DNA of 64,000 nt, taken from contig NZ_FTMN01000002.1 in assembly GCF_900155945.1 (NCBI RefSeq), forward strand, positions 186,001 through 250,000. The letters run 5' to 3'. The first letter of the stretch is position 1. Each line of letters opens with the position of its first letter. The DNA comes from Marinobacterium stanieri (lineage in GTDB: Bacteria > Pseudomonadota > Gammaproteobacteria > Pseudomonadales > Balneatricaceae). A program made the translations under genes and the position numbers. The notes under the pieces are model-generated. The model was given only the letters and a program-made list of their open reading frames with translations. It made no database searches and was not told the DNA's origin. Positions 62,279 to 64,000 of this stretch are shown in pieces.

Positions 62279-63202
62279 TTAGAAGTCTACGCGGTAACCA
62301 ACTTCAACGCCGTCGTTGTTGTCGCCGTAGTCAACCCAGGAAGCGAATACGCGAGCCTGTTTACCCAGCTTCTGCTGAGCTTCCAGAGACCACATTGCGT
62401 CGTCACGGATATCGTCGTCGATGTAGTTAGCCAGCAGGGTAGTGTGACCCATGGTGTAAGAACCAGCCAGTTCCCACGCATCCTGATCGTCAGCAGATAC
62501 CAGGTCACGATCTTCGTAACGAGCACCCAGGTACAGGTCGCCCAGAGTGTAAGACAGACCCAGAGAAGCTACGTCGTTGTAAACGTTTCCGCCGAATTTA
62601 ACAGCATCTTCGTCGTAGTCCAGGTAAGAAACCGCACCCATAAAGCCGGCAGCTTCGAACTTGGCAGCAACGTGAGCTACGTCAACACCAGCGTTTTCAG
62701 CTACTTCGCTGTCAGAAGTATCGTCAGAGTCGCTAGTCAGGACAGCACCAGCGAACTGGAAACCACCCATGTTCGGTGAGATGTACGCCAGAGTTTCCGG
62801 AGTACGGTGCGCGCCGATGATGTAGCCAGAGTCACCGCTGGTACCGTTGTCTACGATATCAGTTGTGAATACGGTCCACAGTGCGTACGGAGTCCACATA
62901 CGACCGATCTGAACGGTACCGAAATCGCCAGTAGCACCGATGTATGCCAGACGACCACCGCCCCAAGCACCAGCTTCAGTGTTGATAAACTGCTCGAACT
63001 GGTAGATAGCCTTAGCGCCAGAGAACAGGTCAGAAGAACCTTTGATACCGATACGGGAAGAGTTATCGGCGATATCCATTTCCTGCAGATCAGTGTCAAC
63101 CATCTTAACGCGCAGAGAACCGTACAGAGTAGCGTCGGCCTGAGCGATCATCGGAGCAGTCATGGCACCAGCAACAGCCAGAGCAATCAGTGACTTTTTC
63201 AT
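62279..63202 (-). CDS. Gram-negative general porin
   Basis: A trimeric 16-strand type porin, about 307 residues. It has a signal peptide (MKKSLIALAVAGAMTAPMIAQA) and then ATLYGSLRVKMVD, KGSSDLFSGAKAIYQFEQF and WGGGRLAYIGATGDFGTVQ, all typical of the family; it ends with YRVDF, with the terminal Phe needed for insertion. AAGGGG lies nine bases before the chosen ATG. It has its own promoter and terminator and a codon use of a highly expressed gene. Confidence 0.93.
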   Translation of the reverse strand: MKKSLIALAVAGAMTAPMIAQADATLYGSLRVKMVDTDLQEMDIADNSSRIGIKGSSDLFSGAKAIYQFEQFINTEAGAWGGGRLAYIGATGDFGTVQIGRMWTPYALWTVFTTDIVDNGTSGDSGYIIGAHRTPETLAYISPNMGGFQFAGAVLTSDSDDTSDSEVAENAGVDVAHVAAKFEAAGFMGAVSYLDYDEDAVKFGGNVYNDVASLGLSYTLGDLYLGARYEDRDLVSADDQDAWELAGSYTMGHTTLLANYIDDDIRDDAMWSLEAQQKLGKQARVFASWVDYGDNNDGVEVGYRVDF

Positions 63203-63535
63203 CAACATTTCCCCTTCATTCAACATACTAGTAGTGAATTCTAGTTTTTCTTAGCACTTATGGTGCTTCCAGAAAAATACTATAAATCCAGTGTATTGCA
63301 AACCAGTGAATGCAAAAACCTGAGTTTTTTCAATCCAAAAGCCTGCGATGTTGCCTGGCAATTGCCATCCATTGCGAGGTTTGAAGCCCGCGACGACTGA
63401 GCAACCACCTTAATTTCCCGCATTACATCACACCCTTTTTCGTCAAACAAGCCTTTCAGCCCTCTGAAAACGGGGTTTTCTCCCTGTTTTTGATACCCAT
63501 CAACAGGAAACATTAAGTTTGTGGAACTTTATTCC
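63203..63535. promoter_or_regulatory. Porin upstream region
   Basis: A 333-bp gap, AT-rich near the porin start (about 63230-63300), which must hold its promoter. A 77-codon minus-strand frame in it has no good ribosome site and no family resemblance. Confidence 0.45.
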
Positions 63536-64000
63536 TCAGAGCGTCTGCAATAATTGACGCAAACGCTTTTCTGATACGGTTTCACGTGTACCCAACTGCT
63601 GGGCAAAGAGAGAAACCCGATACTCTTCCAACATCCACCTTAGCCGGATCAAATCCACAGGACGCTCATGACGGGCTGAGTATTCCTGTTCTTTTTTCAA
63701 ATACTTGGTGCGAAATTCTGCCAACTGTTCAGACCAAACACACTGCTGCCTGAGGTTGCGCGCATACTTTTCCAGTCGCACCTCAATCGCTTCCAGGTAG
63801 CGCGGCAGCTCCGATAGCCACTCATAATCGATATCGATCAGATAATGTGGCCCCATCAAATCTGCCATCTGCTGCTTGATATCATTCAGGACAGGCACTG
63901 CCTGCAAATTGATATTGCGCTTGTTGAGTTGTTTATTGATACGGTGAACCGAGCGATGACAACGATGGATAAACTCACCCACCTCAACCAGGTACTCAGC
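63536..64000 (-). CDS. hrpA: ATP-dependent RNA helicase HrpA, C-terminal end
   Basis: The frame is open to the window edge, so only the last 154 residues are seen. They match the DUF3418 C-terminal region of HrpA: LPRYLEAIEVRLEKYARN, then a helical part with RHERPVDLIRLRWMLEEYRV and SLFAQQLGTRETVSEKRL. HrpA rescues stalled ribosomes and processes mRNA. The helicase core lies outside this window. Confidence 0.85.
   Translation of the reverse strand, partial: AEYLVEVGEFIHRCHRSVHRINKQLNKRNINLQAVPVLNDIKQQMADLMGPHYLIDIDYEWLSELPRYLEAIEVRLEKYARNLRQQCVWSEQLAEFRTKYLKKEQEYSARHERPVDLIRLRWMLEEYRVSLFAQQLGTRETVSEKRLRQLLQTL

Noticed and set aside
63280-63513. 77-codon minus-strand frame upstream of the porin
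   Set aside because: No ribosome site, no family, and it lies in the porin control region.

Overview
The window is chromosomal DNA of a marine-type gammaproteobacterium with a complete P2-like prophage in the middle. The phenylacetyl-CoA epoxidase cluster, the LplT-Aas fusion, a DusA/transaldolase/PP2C-STAS neighbourhood and the gltX-tRNA layout point to Oceanospirillales or a relative of Pseudomonas. I cannot fix the genus.

Left host part (1-16.3 kb). It holds the end of a TolC-family gene, two unrecognised genes, dcd, apbC/mrp, a 1157-residue LplT-acyltransferase-acyl ligase fusion with its TetR regulator and two operator-like sites, an EAL phosphodiesterase and a periplasmic cyclophilin. 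The phenylacetate epoxidase operon paaABCDE follows on the minus strand, then a chemoreceptor.

Prophage (16,297-54,962, about 38.7 kb). It sits in the 3' half of a tRNA-Ala(GGC) gene. A 48-bp direct repeat with one mismatch marks attL and attR. Order: att - repeat array - cos-like site - cargo gene - Q P (minus) / O N M L X lysis R S - V W J I fibres - cargo gene - FI FII E/E' T U D - cargo block - lysogeny switch - early and replication genes (CII-like, antirepressor-like, Ogr-like, primase-helicase, CsrA) - xis - int - att. Having att, cos and a cargo gene together resembles phage phiCTX more than P2. Three TGTA-N11-TACA sites precede the late operons, and an Ogr-like activator is encoded. 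The gpE/E' -1 frameshift is visible.

Cargo (moron) genes occupy at least five places: 17.2 kb, 27.5 kb, 32.5 kb (the P2 fun(Z) position), 40-41 kb and 41.5-43.8 kb. The last two lie after gene D and are separated by a decayed second copy of the end of gene D, which records an old recombination. The 41.5-43.8 kb block is a compact, AT-rich, minus-strand four-gene set: a 4-TM protein, a 42-residue TM peptide, a 311-residue protein beginning with a YLDE motif, and a nucleoside-deoxyribosyltransferase/TIR-like protein. It is the best candidate here for an undescribed, probably anti-phage, system.

Right host part (55-64 kb). It holds tRNA-Ala, tRNA-Glu and tRNA-Ala downstream of gltX, then dgkA, dusA, a transaldolase gene, a PP2C phosphatase/STAS antagonist pair, an mlaA gene whose product lacks a lipobox cysteine, a general porin and the C-terminal end of hrpA, which is cut by the window edge.
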